Source: Istiophorus platypterus (lineage: Eukaryota; Chordata; Actinopteri; Istiophoriformes; Istiophoridae). From it: a stretch of 64,000 nt of DNA. Position 1 is the first letter of the stretch. The number at the start of each line of letters is the position of its first letter. The stretch covers positions 23,258,575 to 23,322,574 of the forward strand of contig CM029122.1 of the NCBI GenBank assembly GCA_016859345.1, in the 5' to 3' direction. The position numbers and the translations under genes were made by a program. This document shows, piece by piece, positions 63,419 through 64,000 of this stretch. The notes below the pieces were generated by a model. That model was given only the letters and a program-made list of their open reading frames with translations, did no database searches and was not told the origin of the DNA.

Positions 63419-63984
63419 ATGTCCTCTAGAAGCCGCGATAGCGAATATGATCTGGAAGGGCAGTCTGCGCTGAAGGAGGAGCTGAACAAAAAGGTATCGT
63501 TCGCCAAACACACTTAGCAAGCGGCTAATCTATGGGTTGGTCTGCAAATCTGAATTCATGGATGACATTACTAATTGTTGGGGTAATATTTACATTTACG
63601 TGAGAGTACAAATATACGGACTCTAGGGCTGTGTTAGGTGTCAGCATTTTGTGGCTTGAAGAAGTTTAATTTCATCAAGTCAGTGAAATAATTCGTGTTT
63701 CTAAATTCCAGATCAAGGAGCAGAAGGTCGTGTTGGACGAGCTTTCCAATCTGAAGAAGAACAGGGTGAGTAGACTTGTATTGTTTTTCCTGTGTTGTAA
63801 AACGGGTCTCTAAAGAATTTTTTTTTACATATTTTACAGATTTTATCCAGCAACATGTGTTTTTGCGTATATCATGTACATTTTGTATGAATTTTTTTTT
63901 TATTTCAGAAAGTTTATATCCAACAGAGGAACAGCAACATCTTCTTCCTGGCAGACAGAGGTCAGACACTGGGTTCATGCAAAA
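63419..63984 (+). CDS. asdurf: ASDURF microprotein (asnsd1 upstream ORF), 5' part in three exons
   Basis: Human ASDURF is a short prefoldin-like subunit of the PAQosome (R2TP/URI prefoldin-like co-chaperone), translated from the upstream ORF of ASNSD1 mRNA. Exons: 63419-63493, 63712-63765, 63909-63984, all GT-AG and in phase; the next exon lies beyond the window. The protein reads MSSRSRDSEYDLEGQ, then a helical stretch and IKEQKVVLDELSNLKKNRKVY, NSNIFFLADRGQ. The KIKEQK-DELSNLKKNRKVY-NSNIFFLADR core is essentially the human one as I recall it, while the first 20 residues differ, as expected. The heptad-like helix, then a short beta segment, fits a beta-type prefoldin. The ATG has A at -3. 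The main asnsd1 frame should follow downstream, off the right edge. Confidence 0.88.
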
Positions 63985-64000
63985 GTGAGTTGGGAACTTG

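Overview
This window is a stretch of a ray-finned fish nuclear genome, probably a percomorph teleost. It has vertebrate genes split by GT-AG introns, long CA/GATA/AT microsatellites, Tc1/mariner-like elements and an L2-type LINE relic. It also carries interspersed fold-back repeats of a kind familiar from perch-like fishes. All gene models were read by eye from open frames, splice sites and protein similarity recalled from memory; no database search was possible.

Layout, left to right. (1) 1-1,060, minus strand: the promoter, a non-coding first exon and the first coding exon of a stat1-type gene, whose body lies off the left edge. (2) 3,825-21,900, minus strand: a complete stat4 gene with 23 coding exons (737 aa) and a non-coding first exon. 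Immediately upstream is a ~0.9 kb CA-rich array. (3) 23,794-24,384, plus strand: a decayed hsp30-like small heat-shock gene, followed by ~4.5 kb with little recognisable content. (4) 28,966-45,799, plus strand: a complete wdr75 gene with 21 coding exons (837 aa). Its introns hold an 880-bp near-identical tandem duplication and two Tc1-like relics, and a third Tc1-like relic begins 31 bp after its stop codon. (5) 53,272-58,263, minus strand: a complete slc40a1 (ferroportin) gene with 8 coding exons (568 aa) and a textbook iron-responsive element in its 5' leader. (6) 63,419 to the right edge, plus strand: the first three coding exons of the ASDURF microprotein, the upstream ORF of asnsd1, cut off by the window end.

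The order stat1(-) stat4(-) and wdr75(+) slc40a1(-) asnsd1/asdurf(+) matches, as recalled, two blocks of human chromosome 2q32 that are over a megabase apart there but only a few kilobases apart here. The products are functionally separate: cytokine-activated transcription factors (stat1, stat4), the small-subunit processome and rRNA transcription (wdr75), iron export (slc40a1), and a prefoldin-like PAQosome subunit (ASDURF).

I saw no exotic or clearly undescribed system. The points most worth checking are the ASDURF exons, the hsp30 pseudogene, the wdr75 intron duplication, an 18-bp perfect hairpin in an slc40a1 intron, a GC-AG intron in stat4, and nested repeats in wdr75.
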